Of a stretch of 64,000 nucleotides of DNA, positions 18,323 to 28,508 are shown piece after piece (the stretch's first letter is position 1; each line of letters opens with the position of its first letter). The stretch covers positions 36,711-100,710 of the forward strand of contig CAZSAT010000009.1 in assembly GCA_964604675.1 (NCBI GenBank). The letters run 5' to 3'. The position numbers and the translations under genes are program-made. The notes under the pieces are model-generated. The model ran no database searches and was not told the DNA's origin. It was given only the letters and a program-made list of their open reading frames with translations. This stretch comes from CAZSAT01 sp964604675 (GTDB lineage: Bacteria > Myxococcota_A > UBA796 > CAJQPC01).

Positions 18323-18863
18323 ATCCCCGCCAGGCCTCGTACACCGCGTCGATGTGGTCGTCGCGACCACCGAAGCCGTCGAGCGCCTCCCAGAGCCGCT
18401 CCAGGTACTCGTCGTTGGTGCCGCTCGGACCCGACGACCCCGCGATCTGGGCCGCGATCGCGGCCACCGGGGCCTCGCCGAGCCAGTTCGGGTTGTCCGG
18501 GGTGGCCCGGTAGCAGAGCGCGCGCACGCGGCGGCCACCGCGCAGGTCCACCTCGGGGAACCACCGGCTGTAGCCACCTTGCTCGCGGTGATCGAGGCGG
18601 GCGAGCACCGCGCTCTGCTCGGACGCGGGCACGCGGAACGCGACCCCCCAGCAGGCCTCGCGTGGAGCTTGCACGAGCGTGACCACCCTCCCCGGCGACC
18701 CCGGCACCCCGCGGTGATCGGTCGAGCCCTGCCAGAAGCGGCGTGCCCAACCGGCCAGGCGCGCAGGCTCGCGCTCGACGTAGGGGATGTCGGGGCGCCA
18801 CACCAGCGAACCGTAGCCATGGATCCAGAGCGCTTCCACCGGGCGACGATACGCTCTGACCAT
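18276..18863 (-). CDS. ChaC-like gamma-glutamylcyclotransferase
   Basis: A 195-residue cytosolic enzyme of the glutathione-specific gamma-glutamylcyclotransferase (ChaC) family, which releases 5-oxoproline from gamma-glutamyl compounds. Family marks are the substrate loop IHGYGSLVWRPD at the N-terminus, WARRFWQGSTDHRG, the DHREQGGYSR segment holding the expected catalytic Glu, and the C-terminal GTNDEYLERLWEAL block. ATG at 18863 shares two bases with the ATG of the next gene on the other strand. GTG at 18839 is a plausible alternative that would leave the GYGSL loop intact and open a 22-base gap. The 3' end overlaps the FG-GAP gene by 47 bases. Confidence 0.9.
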   Translation of the reverse strand: MVRAYRRPVEALWIHGYGSLVWRPDIPYVEREPARLAGWARRFWQGSTDHRGVPGSPGRVVTLVQAPREACWGVAFRVPASEQSAVLARLDHREQGGYSRWFPEVDLRGGRRVRALCYRATPDNPNWLGEAPVAAIAAQIAGSSGPSGTNDEYLERLWEALDGFGGRDDHIDAVYEAWRGSTDSTRGAASRRPRR

Positions 18864-19272
18864 GCTCCGTCCGCACGGCCCGATCGACCCCGAAGGCGCC
18901 CTGTTCGTCTACGGCAGCCTGCTGTCCGGCGGCGGCACCGGCTTCCTGGCCGGGCTGCAGGCCCGTCCGGGACGGGTGCGCGGGCGCTTGTTCCGCATGC
19001 CGCACGGCTACCCGGCCCTGGTGCTCGAGGACGAGGGGGGCTGGGTCGCCGGCGAGCTCGTGCTGCTCGACGGCCCTCATCGGCTGGCCGTCCTGGATCA
19101 CTACGAGGGTGTGGGACGGGGCCTGTACACCCGCGTGGCGGTGCGTGTCGCGAGCGCGGGGAGGGCGCGAGGAGCCTGGGCGTACACCATGACCGAGGCC
19201 CAGGTCCGCAGCCGCCGCGGGGTGTCGATTCCGAGCGGCCGATGGCGGACGGCTCACAACCCTGGGGCTTGA
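18862..19272 (+). CDS. Gamma-glutamylcyclotransferase-fold (GGCT/AIG2-like) protein
   Basis: A 136-residue protein of the AIG2/GGCT/YtfP superfamily. The N-terminal VYGSLLSGG loop binds the gamma-glutamyl group in family enzymes, and LAVLDHYEGVG carries the likely catalytic Glu. It differs from the ChaC-type neighbour in length and sequence, so the two are not recent duplicates. Exact substrate unknown; 5-oxoproline chemistry is likely. The ATG overlaps the start codon of the divergent ChaC-like gene (both within CATG at 18861-18864), and no ribosome site precedes it, so translation may be leaderless. Confidence 0.85.
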   Translation: MLRPHGPIDPEGALFVYGSLLSGGGTGFLAGLQARPGRVRGRLFRMPHGYPALVLEDEGGWVAGELVLLDGPHRLAVLDHYEGVGRGLYTRVAVRVASAGRARGAWAYTMTEAQVRSRRGVSIPSGRWRTAHNPGA

Positions 19273-19326
19273 CCTACCGGCCTGCCGCTTTCGAGGCTAA
19301 GTTGCGGGGCCTTCGAGAGGAGCCCC

Positions 19327-19650
19327 GTGCCGGCCTGGAAGTACCACGTCTTCGTCTGTGAGAACGCCCGTCCCCCCGGTCATCCGAAGGGGAGCTGCGG
19401 CGAGCGTGGCGCGGGAACGTACCGCGCGGCGCTCAAGAACATGGTCGAGCGCTTCGATCTCTTCGAGACGGTCAAGGTCACCGGCTCCACGTGCCTCGGA
19501 CCGTGCCGCCAGGGTCCCACGCTCGTCGTGTACCCCGAGGGCACCTGGTACGTAGGTGTCACGCCCGAGGACCTCCCCGTGATCGTCCAGCAGCACTTCA
19601 TCGGCGGCCAGCCCGTCCAGCGCCTCGTCGCTGAGCAGAGGTCAGCATGA
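19327..19650 (+). CDS. Thioredoxin-fold [2Fe-2S] ferredoxin-like protein
   Basis: A 107-residue protein. C11, C24, C56 and C60 (CENARPP...C with 12 between, then CLGPC) match the cysteine spacing of thioredoxin-like [2Fe-2S] ferredoxins, also seen in the NuoE-like fold. KYHVFVCENARPPGHPKGSCGERG is the family signature region. It likely carries electrons in the cytosol; the partner is unknown. The start is GTG at 19327. Its stop overlaps the ATG of the next ferredoxin gene (ATGA at 19647-19650), so the two are translationally coupled and probably act together. Confidence 0.88.
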   Translation: MPAWKYHVFVCENARPPGHPKGSCGERGAGTYRAALKNMVERFDLFETVKVTGSTCLGPCRQGPTLVVYPEGTWYVGVTPEDLPVIVQQHFIGGQPVQRLVAEQRSA

Positions 19651-20441
19651 TCCGTTCCATCGCCAGCCGCGCCCGTCGCCGTGCCAAGGCCGTCGTCAAC
19701 AACCTGAAGAAGGACGCGACGTCGGTGCACGAGACCGTGAAGGCTGCGGAGGCCCCGCCCCGCGCTCCGGTCCAGGCCGCGCCGGCCCCGAAGCCGCCGG
19801 CCCCCGCCGTGCAGGCCGCCACACCGAAGCCGGAAGCGAAGCCGGCCGCTGCCCCGAAGCCGGAAGCGAAGCAGGCCGCCGCGCCGAAGCCAGGAGCGAA
19901 GCAGGCCGCGGCCCCGAAGCCGGGAGCGAACAGGGCCGCCGCACCGAAGGCCGAACCGGTCGAGGCCCCGGCCCCAGCGCTGGGCTTCGCAGCCCTCGCC
20001 GCGCGGGCCGCAGCCGGCGACCTGAACGGCGCCACCGACGCCACGAGCACCGACCTCGAGGCCTACCAGGAGCGCGCCAAGCTCCTGGGCCGCGACGTCG
20101 ACCTGGCGGGCGAAGGGCTGAACACGTCGGACGACGGCGCCACCTTCTGGGGCCCGATCGACTGCGAGTCGAGCCGCGCGAAGGCCACCGGCCTGGTGCT
20201 GAACATCGACCAGGAGCTCTGCATCTCCTGCGGCACGTGCGAAGAGAACACCGACGCGGTGTTCTACCTGCCGAACGAGGAAGACGCGAAGGCCGAGGTG
20301 CTCGCGCAGGACGGTCCGATGGACCTCATCCAGGACGCGATCGACGCGTGCCCGGTGATGTGCATCAGCTGGCTGGGCGACGGCGAGCTGCCGGAGCGCG
20401 TCAGCCCCACCCCCTCCGAGCTGAGCGAGCAGCGCGCATAG
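19647..20441 (+). CDS. 4Fe-4S ferredoxin with Ala/Pro/Lys-rich N-terminal extension
   Basis: 264 residues. An N-terminal basic helix (RSIASRARRRAKAVVNNLKK) leads into a low-complexity linker with four copies of a 10-residue unit (KPEAKQAAAP type, residues 61-100). The C-terminal domain binds one cluster through C192, C195 and C198 (CISCGTC) and C235 (ACPVMC), the pattern of short [4Fe-4S] ferredoxins; C239 is extra. The long linker is unusual for a ferredoxin and may tether the redox domain to a larger complex, membrane or nucleic acid through the basic N-terminus (inference). It is coupled to the upstream [2Fe-2S] gene. Confidence 0.88.
   Translation: MIRSIASRARRRAKAVVNNLKKDATSVHETVKAAEAPPRAPVQAAPAPKPPAPAVQAATPKPEAKPAAAPKPEAKQAAAPKPGAKQAAAPKPGANRAAAPKAEPVEAPAPALGFAALAARAAAGDLNGATDATSTDLEAYQERAKLLGRDVDLAGEGLNTSDDGATFWGPIDCESSRAKATGLVLNIDQELCISCGTCEENTDAVFYLPNEEDAKAEVLAQDGPMDLIQDAIDACPVMCISWLGDGELPERVSPTPSELSEQRA
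19827..19946 (+). repeat. Four 30-base tandem repeats in ferredoxin linker
   Basis: Codons 61-100 of the ferredoxin gene are four imperfect copies of a 30-base unit encoding KPxAxxAAAP. The third-position differences are few, suggesting fairly recent duplication. Confidence 0.8.
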
Positions 20442-20502
20442 CGAGCGGTCGGCACTCCACGCGCAGACCGCCGGGCGCTCCGCGGCACAGCCTCCATGGG
20501 GG

Positions 20503-21614
<1,112 letters not shown>

Positions 21615-21618
<4 letters not shown>

Positions 21619-23084
21619 GCCAAGGCCACATCCTCTGCATCGACGACGAGCCCGAGCTGCTGCAGTCCATGCGGAAGATCCTCTCGCGGCGGGGCTACCA
21701 GGTCACCACCGCCAACACCGGCGAGGAGGCGCTCCTGTGGCTCAAGGGCGACCGGCAGCCCGACCTCGTCCTCACCGACCTCATGATGCCCGGCATCGGC
21801 GGCCTCGACGTGATGCGCGCGGTGCACCGCAACGCACCCGGCCTTCCCGTGGTGGTCATCACGGCCTTCGCTTCGGTCGACACCGCCGTGGCGGCCATCA
21901 AGGATGGCGCCTTCGACTACGTGCCGAAGCCCTTCGGCCCCGATCAGCTCCTGGTGGTGGTGGAGCGCGCGCTCAAGCACCGCGAGCTCCACCAGGAGAA
22001 CCGGCGCCTGCGCGCACAGCTGGGCGCGCAGGAGGGCGAAGGCGACAACGGCATCATCGGCGACTCCGCGCCCATCCGGAAGGTGCGCGAGCTGCTCAGG
22101 CGCGTGGGCCCCACGGACCTCGGGGTGCTGATCACCGGGGAGAGCGGCACCGGCAAGGAGGTCGTGGCCCAGGCCCTGCACAAGCTGTCGACCCGATCCG
22201 AGAAGGCCTTCGTGCCCGTGGACTGCGCGGCGATCCCCGCGAACCTGATGGAGTCGGAGCTCTTCGGTCACGAGAAGGGCGCCTTCACCGGCGCCACCAA
22301 CCAGCGCCAGGGCCTGGTGGAGAGCGCCAACGGCGGCACCTTCTTCCTGGACGAGATCGGCGAGCTCGCGATGCCGGTCCAGGTCAAGCTGCTCCGGCTG
22401 CTCCAGGAAGGCGAGTACCGGCGCGTAGGCGGCACCCGCATGCTCAACGCCGACCTGCGCGTGGTGGCCGCGACCAACCGCGTCCTGGAGGAGGAGGTCG
22501 CCGCCGGCACCTTCCGCGAGGACCTCTTCCACCGCCTCAACATCGTGCACGTGCGCCTCCCGCCCCTCCGCGAGCGCCGGGACGACGTCCCCCTGCTCGC
22601 CCAGCACTTCGTGGTGCGCTTCGCCGCCCAGGGCGGTCGACCCGACCTCCGCATGGGCGCCGAGCTGGTCGAGGCGATCAGCCGCTACGACTGGCCGGGC
22701 AACGTGCGCGAGCTCGTGAACTGTTGCCGCTTCATCGCGGGCCTGTCGGTCACCAACGTGGCCGGCATCGACGACCTGCCGCCGCGCATTCGGGACGCCG
22801 TCGGCCGAGCACGGCCCGCGCCGCCTCCGATGGCCGCGCCCGCCGCAGGGGTGCCCACCACCGACGAAGCGGGTGGCCTGCCCGTCGGCATTCGCTACGA
22901 CCTGCCCTACAAGAAGGCCAAGCGGCTGTGGCTCGAGGTGTTCGAGTATGCCTACATCACCCACCTGCTGAAGTCCCACGAGGGCAACATCTCGCACGCG
23001 GCCCGCGAGGCCGGGATCGACCGCAAGTCGATCCAGCGGCTGATGAAGCGGAACGACATGGAGAACCCGGGCTCCGGTGAGTAG
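21615..23084 (+). CDS. NtrC-family sigma-54-dependent response regulator
   Basis: 489 residues. The receiver domain (~5-120) has the acidic pair IDDE, phospho-acceptor D55 (LVLTDLMMPG) and a conserved Lys (VPKPFG). The AAA+ sigma-54 activator domain has Walker A GESGTGKE (~175), the sigma-54 contact loop GAFTGA (222-227), FFLDEIGE and the YDWPGNVREL sensor-2 region. The C-terminal Fis-type helix-turn-helix is REAGIDRKSIQRLM. It activates RpoN promoters when phosphorylated, presumably by the coupled kinase upstream. GTG at 21615 has GGAGG just upstream. It is followed 39 bases later by another sigma-54 activator. Confidence 0.94.
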
Positions 23085-23123
23085 GCCGCAGGCCACCGGG
23101 AGCCCGCGCGGTATGGTTCGCCC

Positions 23124-24488
<1,365 letters not shown>

Positions 24489-24491
24489 CGT

Positions 24492-24938
24492 TCACTTCGG
24501 TCCGCGCTCCCGTTTCAGGCGCCGCCAGGCACGACCGAGCACGCCCTCCCGATCCCGGTGGTCGGCGATCGGTTGCCGCCCCTGCTCCAGGTCGTCCAGC
24601 CATCCGAACAGCTGCTCGGGCGTGGCGTCCCCCCACATCACGCCGTCGGCCTGGTAGTGCGCCAGGAGCTGCGCGGCGCTGAAGCCACCGTCCCGCCGCC
24701 CCACGATCCCCACCTTCGGCGCGTGCGGCTCGGACTTGATCGCGCGGCACGCGCGGGGGGTGGCGTGCACGTTGCCGGGTCGCATCGCGAGCAGCACCAG
24801 ATGGGGCCGCGTGCCCCGCACGGCGCGGACGGGGGCGCTACCGGGCTCCGGCAAGGCGATCTCGTAGCGATCGCGCAGGGCGTCGACGAGGCTCAGGCGA
24901 CGGCCGATGTCGGGTTCGAAGAGCAACAGACGGGGCAA
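24492..24938 (-). CDS. Degenerate response-regulator receiver protein
   Basis: 148 residues with receiver-like alternating strands and helices: LLLFEPDIGRRLSLVDAL, HLVLLAMRPG, KVGIVGRRDGG, ADGVMWGDATPEQLFGWL. The position of the phospho-acceptor Asp (LVLLAM) is Ala and the usual Lys on strand 5 is missing, so it should not be phosphorylated in the normal way. The C-terminus is basic (RAWRRLKRERGPK). The only start I can find is TTG at 24938, because an in-frame stop lies ~50 bases upstream; an internal start is possible. It converges on the FHA activator with 3 bases between ends. Confidence 0.65.
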   Translation of the reverse strand: MPRLLLFEPDIGRRLSLVDALRDRYEIALPEPGSAPVRAVRGTRPHLVLLAMRPGNVHATPRACRAIKSEPHAPKVGIVGRRDGGFSAAQLLAHYQADGVMWGDATPEQLFGWLDDLEQGRQPIADHRDREGVLGRAWRRLKRERGPK

Positions 24939-24972
24939 ACAGGTACCCGGCTCGGAGGCCCCGGGGGGCGCG

Positions 24973-25000
24973 TTGACGGCTGAAAGCCCCTACTGCTAAC
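24973..25000 (+). promoter_or_regulatory. Probable sigma-70-type promoter for the coiled-coil/TPR operon
   Basis: TTGACG at 24973-24978, a 16-base spacer, then GCTAAC at 24995-25000, about 50 bases before the GTG start at 25051. The -35 matches five of six consensus bases; the -10 keeps TAA. Confidence 0.45.
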
Positions 25001-25050
25001 GTTCGGCGACCCTGCGGGGATCCGCTCGAAACAGGCACCGGAGACAGCAC

Positions 25051-25566
25051 GTGAGCAAGAAGGCCACCAGCGACCGACTTTCCGCCATCGAAGGCGAGCT
25101 GCGATCCATCCTCGAGGAGCGGCTCTCCGAGCTGATGACGAGCGTGCGCGACACCGAAGCCACCAGCCGCCGCATCGTGCAGGCGGAGATGGAGCTCGCC
25201 CAGAACCGGTCCATCCGGGAGAACCTCGAGGGCGAGATCGAGCGCCTGCGGGGCGATGTGGGCGCCCTCCGCACCCGCGTCGACGAAGCGCGCGGAGCGC
25301 ACACCAACCTCTGGGAGGAACGCGACAACCTCCGGGAAGAGCTCCAGGCGGTGGAGCGCGAAGCGCGCGAGGCGCGGCGCGAGGTGGAAGAGGCGCGCGG
25401 GCGCATCGAGACCCTGAGCGACGAGCGCGAGCACCTGCGCAAGGACACCGGTCACCTGGCCAACAAGCTCACCGCGCTGGAGCAGACCGTGGCGCAGCTC
25501 CGCAAGCTCCGTGAGGACACGCTCTCCAGCATCGGTCAGCTGCAGCAGACCATCGCCAAGGACTGA
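25051..25566 (+). CDS. Coiled-coil protein
   Basis: 171 residues, nearly all predicted coiled coil from ~10 to 165: long runs of heptads rich in Glu, Arg and Leu (REEVEEAR type), no Cys, no signal peptide and no membrane segment. No family is recognisable beyond SMC- or FlaA-like coiled coil, so function cannot be given. GTG at 25051. The stop lies 2 bases before the GTG of the acidic TPR gene, so they form an operon and may interact. Confidence 0.8.
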   Translation: MSKKATSDRLSAIEGELRSILEERLSELMTSVRDTEATSRRIVQAEMELAQNRSIRENLEGEIERLRGDVGALRTRVDEARGAHTNLWEERDNLREELQAVEREAREARREVEEARGRIETLSDEREHLRKDTGHLANKLTALEQTVAQLRKLREDTLSSIGQLQQTIAKD

Positions 25567-25568
25567 CG

Positions 25569-27317
25569 GTGAGCGAGGACACCTCAGCCATCCAGGCCGC
25601 CCAACGCATCGCGGCGCTCGCTGCCGCGGCGCGCGGTCAGATCCTGCACCTGGCCCACACGCACCTCGACTTCGATCAGGTGGTGCGTCTGAGCCTGGGC
25701 GGCGACGTCGCCGGTCTCGGCTTCGACACCCGCCTGGCCGCGGCCCGGATGCAGACCGCCCACCGGGTGTCGGTGGTCGCGTCCACGGCCACGTCCGACG
25801 AGGCCGAAGCCGACGACGCAGAAGCAGAAGCAGAAGCAGCCACGGCCTACGACGAGCCGGACGACGCACCCATCGAAGAGCACGGGCCGGCGCCCTCCGA
25901 CGACGAAGCCCCGCCCGACCCGGACGAAGCGCCCGCCCAGGAAGACGAGGTCATCGAGGCTGCGGAGGCCGACGACGACGACGACGACGACCCGGCCGAG
26001 CACGAGGACGCCATCGAAGCGGTCGGCGGCGACGACGACGACGCCATCGAGGCCGTCGAAGACGACGACGAGGCCGTCGAAGACGACGACGAGCCCGTGC
26101 CCGGCGACGACGAGCCCGTGCCCGGCGACGACGAGCCCGTGCCCGGCGACGACGACACCAGCCCCGCGCAGGACGCGCCGGTCCGGGCTGACGAGGCCGC
26201 GCAGGACACGCCCGCCGGGCGGGGCAAGACCCTGGTCCCGCTCGACGACGAAGCGGCCGGCAGCGCGGAGGACGCCGCGGCGCCGGGCGACGAGGAGTCC
26301 ACTCAGCTCATGAGCCGGGAGGACGACGAGGCCACGGTGCTTCGCAACCAGTCCGATGACGAGGTGGCTGCGGCCCTGGCGCGGCTCGCCGCCCAGGGCA
26401 GCGCCCAACCCGGCGACGAAGAACCCTCCACGATTCCAGCAGCGTTCCTGGGCGGCGACCGCAAGGCGCCGAACCTCGCCGAGGAGACCACGCACCCCGG
26501 CGACGACGAAGCCACGATGCTGCCGCGCCACTTCCTCGACCCCCAGATCAAGGAGACGGACATCAGCGGTCAGGCCTCGGCCGCGGTGCGCATCTTCGGC
26601 ACCAAGGGCCAGGCGGTGGACACCGCCGGCGCGAAGCACCGGCCGATTCCGATGGAAGAGGCCCCCAGCCGCTACACCGAGGGCAAGTCGAAGGAAGAGC
26701 TGGGCCTGGTCAAGGAAGAGGCGGAGTACCAGGGTCCCAAGGGCCCCTCCATCACCGCCGACCGGGCTCCGGGTCAGCCGGTCGACACGAGCCTCGAGGC
26801 CAACCCGGACGCCCTCCCGCGCGCCGAGGTGTCGCAGACGCGGCTGGACGAGCTGACCGCCGCCGCAGAGGAAGCGATCCAGAAGGGCAACCTCTCGGTC
26901 GCCGCCGATCGCTGGACCGACCTGCTCGACCTGGTGCCGGATCACGCCGGTGCCTACATCGGGCGTGGGCGCTGCTACCTCGAGCTGGGCGACTACGCCG
27001 CAGCGATGTCGGACTTCCAGAAGGCCGAAGACCTCGACAAGGACGACGTCGAGCCGGTGGTCGCCATGGGCGACCTGTACTTCGCACGCAAGGAGTACCA
27101 GCGCGCGATCGAGTGCTTCGACCACGCGCTCGAGCGCCAGCCCGGCCACGCCATGGCTCGCTGCCGTCGGGGCATCAGCCACTACCAGCGCAAGAACTAC
27201 CGACAGGCCTTCCTCGACCTGCAGCGCGCCTACAACCTGGACCCGAACATTCCGAACATCCGAAAGTACGTCCAGATGGCCATCAAGAAGCTCGAGCGCG
27301 AAGGCAAGCGCCGCTGA
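25569..27317 (+). CDS. Acidic disordered protein with C-terminal TPR repeats
   Basis: 582 residues. After an N-terminal helical segment (~1-60), residues ~75-330 are extremely rich in Asp/Glu, Ala and Pro, including EPVPGDD three times in a row. The C-terminal ~150 residues hold about four TPR units (AGAYIGRGRCYLELGDYAAAMSDF, VVAMGDLYFARKEYQRAIECF). There is no signal peptide or membrane segment. It is a scaffold-like protein that probably binds partners through the TPRs while the acidic tract stays extended. It is read from the same transcript as the coiled-coil gene. Confidence 0.85.
   Translation: MSEDTSAIQAAQRIAALAAAARGQILHLAHTHLDFDQVVRLSLGGDVAGLGFDTRLAAARMQTAHRVSVVASTATSDEAEADDAEAEAEAATAYDEPDDAPIEEHGPAPSDDEAPPDPDEAPAQEDEVIEAAEADDDDDDDPAEHEDAIEAVGGDDDDAIEAVEDDDEAVEDDDEPVPGDDEPVPGDDEPVPGDDDTSPAQDAPVRADEAAQDTPAGRGKTLVPLDDEAAGSAEDAAAPGDEESTQLMSREDDEATVLRNQSDDEVAAALARLAAQGSAQPGDEEPSTIPAAFLGGDRKAPNLAEETTHPGDDEATMLPRHFLDPQIKETDISGQASAAVRIFGTKGQAVDTAGAKHRPIPMEEAPSRYTEGKSKEELGLVKEEAEYQGPKGPSITADRAPGQPVDTSLEANPDALPRAEVSQTRLDELTAAAEEAIQKGNLSVAADRWTDLLDLVPDHAGAYIGRGRCYLELGDYAAAMSDFQKAEDLDKDDVEPVVAMGDLYFARKEYQRAIECFDHALERQPGHAMARCRRGISHYQRKNYRQAFLDLQRAYNLDPNIPNIRKYVQMAIKKLEREGKRR
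26091..26153 (+). repeat. Three perfect 21-base tandem repeats
   Basis: Three identical 21-base units encode EPVPGDD in the acidic tract of the TPR protein. Identity at every base indicates recent slippage or duplication. Confidence 0.9.
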
Positions 27318-27430
27318 GCCACCGGGCGGTGCGAACCGAACTTCGCACCTCCTGGGACACCCGCGCAGCGCCGTTCGCACAAGGCGCCTCCAAGACCGCT
27401 CAACGCCCTGGAATCACGCACCGGGCATCT

Positions 27431-27446
27431 TGGCACGGAACCTGCA
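27431..27446 (+). promoter_or_regulatory. Sigma-54 (RpoN) promoter
   Basis: TGGCACG-GAAC-CTGCA matches the consensus TGGCACG-N4-TTGCW with one mismatch and the required GG-N10-GC spacing (GG 27432-27433, GC 27444-27445). Transcription would start near 27457. A GGAGGG ribosome site and the ATG of the 56-residue gene follow. Confidence 0.7.
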
Positions 27447-27475
27447 CATGGAGTGCCTGTATGGAGGGTGTCCAC

Positions 27476-27646
27476 ATGGCCCAGCAGCAGCTCTACCGCC
27501 GCCGCAACGAGATCGTCGCCCGCAGCTTCTACCGCCAGCTGCGCAGCGAGGGCTTCTCGCACGAGCAGATCATCGAGCTCAGCACGCAGCTGCTCGACCT
27601 GGTCACCACGGACCTCCGCGACCGCCCCGAGCCGACCGCCAAGTAG
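27476..27646 (+). CDS. Small 56-residue protein under its own sigma-54-like promoter
   Basis: A short basic/helical protein: MAQQQLYRRRNEIVARSFYR, then LRSEGFSHEQIIELSTQLLDL and a hydrophilic tail. No family recognised and no membrane segment or Cys; it may be a helix-turn-helix-like or adaptor microprotein. Evidence that it is real: GGAGGG at 27463-27468 correctly spaced from the ATG, a sigma-54-type promoter 30-45 bases upstream and an intrinsic terminator 25 bases after the stop. Together these make a complete monocistronic unit. Two sigma-54 activators are encoded 3-6 kb upstream and are candidate regulators (inference). Confidence 0.8.
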   Translation: MAQQQLYRRRNEIVARSFYRQLRSEGFSHEQIIELSTQLLDLVTTDLRDRPEPTAK

Positions 27647-27670
27647 CGCGAGCCGGACGACGCAGGAAGA

Positions 27671-27692
27671 GCCGCCCCCGGGCGGCTTTTTT
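27671..27692 (+). terminator. Intrinsic (Rho-independent) terminator
   Basis: GCCGCC pairs with GGCGGC around a 4-base loop (27671-27686), followed directly by six T residues (27687-27692). It ends the 56-residue gene. It is the only clear hairpin-plus-T-run seen in this GC-rich window. Confidence 0.85.
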
Positions 27693-27701
27693 CGTGGTCG
27701 C

Positions 27702-28496
27702 TCAGACCGCGACGGGCGCGGAGATGGTCGGGGCGGGATCGTAGCCCTCGAGCCGCATGTGCTTGTAGCGGAAGTCCTCGAGCCGCTCGATGCTCGGATC
27801 CAGCCAGAGGCGTGGCAGCGGTCGAGGGCTCCGAGCGAGCTGCTCCCGCACCTGCTCCTGGTGGTTCGTGTAGATGTGCGCGTCGCCGAAGGTGTGCACG
27901 AAGTCGCCGACCTCGAGGCCCGTGACCTGGGCCATCATGTGGGTGAGCAGCGCGTAGCTGGCGATGTTGAAGGGCACGCCCAGGAAGAGGTCGGCGCTGC
28001 GCTGGTAGAGCTGGCAGCTCAGCCGCCCCTCGGCCACGTAGAACTGGAAGAGCAGGTGGCACGGCGGCAGCCGCATCCGGTGGAGCTCGCCCACGTTCCA
28101 GGCGCTGACGATGTGCCGACGCGAGTCCGGGTTCCGGCGGAGCTCTTCGACCACCCGGCCGAGCTGATCGATGGTCTCGCCATTGGCGGCACGCCAGCGC
28201 CGCCACTGGGCGCCGTAGACCGGACCGAGGTCACCCTGCTCGTCGGCCCACTCGTCCCAGATGCGCACCCGCCGTTCCTTCAGCCAGGCGATGTTGGTGT
28301 CGCCCCGGATGAACCACATCAGCTCGACGGCCATCGCCTTCCACGCGAGCTTCTTCGTCGTGACGGCGGGAAAGCCCCGCGCGAGGTCGAAGCGGAGCTG
28401 GCGGCCGAACACGCTGCGGGTGCCCGTGCCGGTGCGGTCCGCCTTCACGACACCGTGGTCGAGCACGTCGCGGAGCAGGTCGAGGTAGGGCTGCAT
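27702..28496 (-). CDS. thyA: Thymidylate synthase
   Basis: A 264-residue enzyme, the same length as E. coli ThyA. It methylates dUMP to dTMP with methylene-tetrahydrofolate. The catalytic Cys146 lies in LPPCHLLFQF. Also present are the dUMP phosphate Arg region RTGTGTRSVFG near residue 21, the RRHIVSAWN phosphate site and the FNIASYALLTHM and HIYTNH motifs. Its ATG lies 12 bases after the BtpA-family gene, so it is probably last in an ABC exporter-BtpA-thyA transcript. It converges on the terminated 56-residue gene. Confidence 0.97.
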   Translation of the reverse strand: MQPYLDLLRDVLDHGVVKADRTGTGTRSVFGRQLRFDLARGFPAVTTKKLAWKAMAVELMWFIRGDTNIAWLKERRVRIWDEWADEQGDLGPVYGAQWRRWRAANGETIDQLGRVVEELRRNPDSRRHIVSAWNVGELHRMRLPPCHLLFQFYVAEGRLSCQLYQRSADLFLGVPFNIASYALLTHMMAQVTGLEVGDFVHTFGDAHIYTNHQEQVREQLARSPRPLPRLWLDPSIERLEDFRYKHMRLEGYDPAPTISAPVAV

Positions 28497-28508
28497 GGGC
28501 GGGTCTAA

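Noticed and set aside
19269..19301. Sigma-70 promoter TTGACC ... GCTAAG before the [2Fe-2S] gene
   Set aside because: Spacer of 21 bases is too long.
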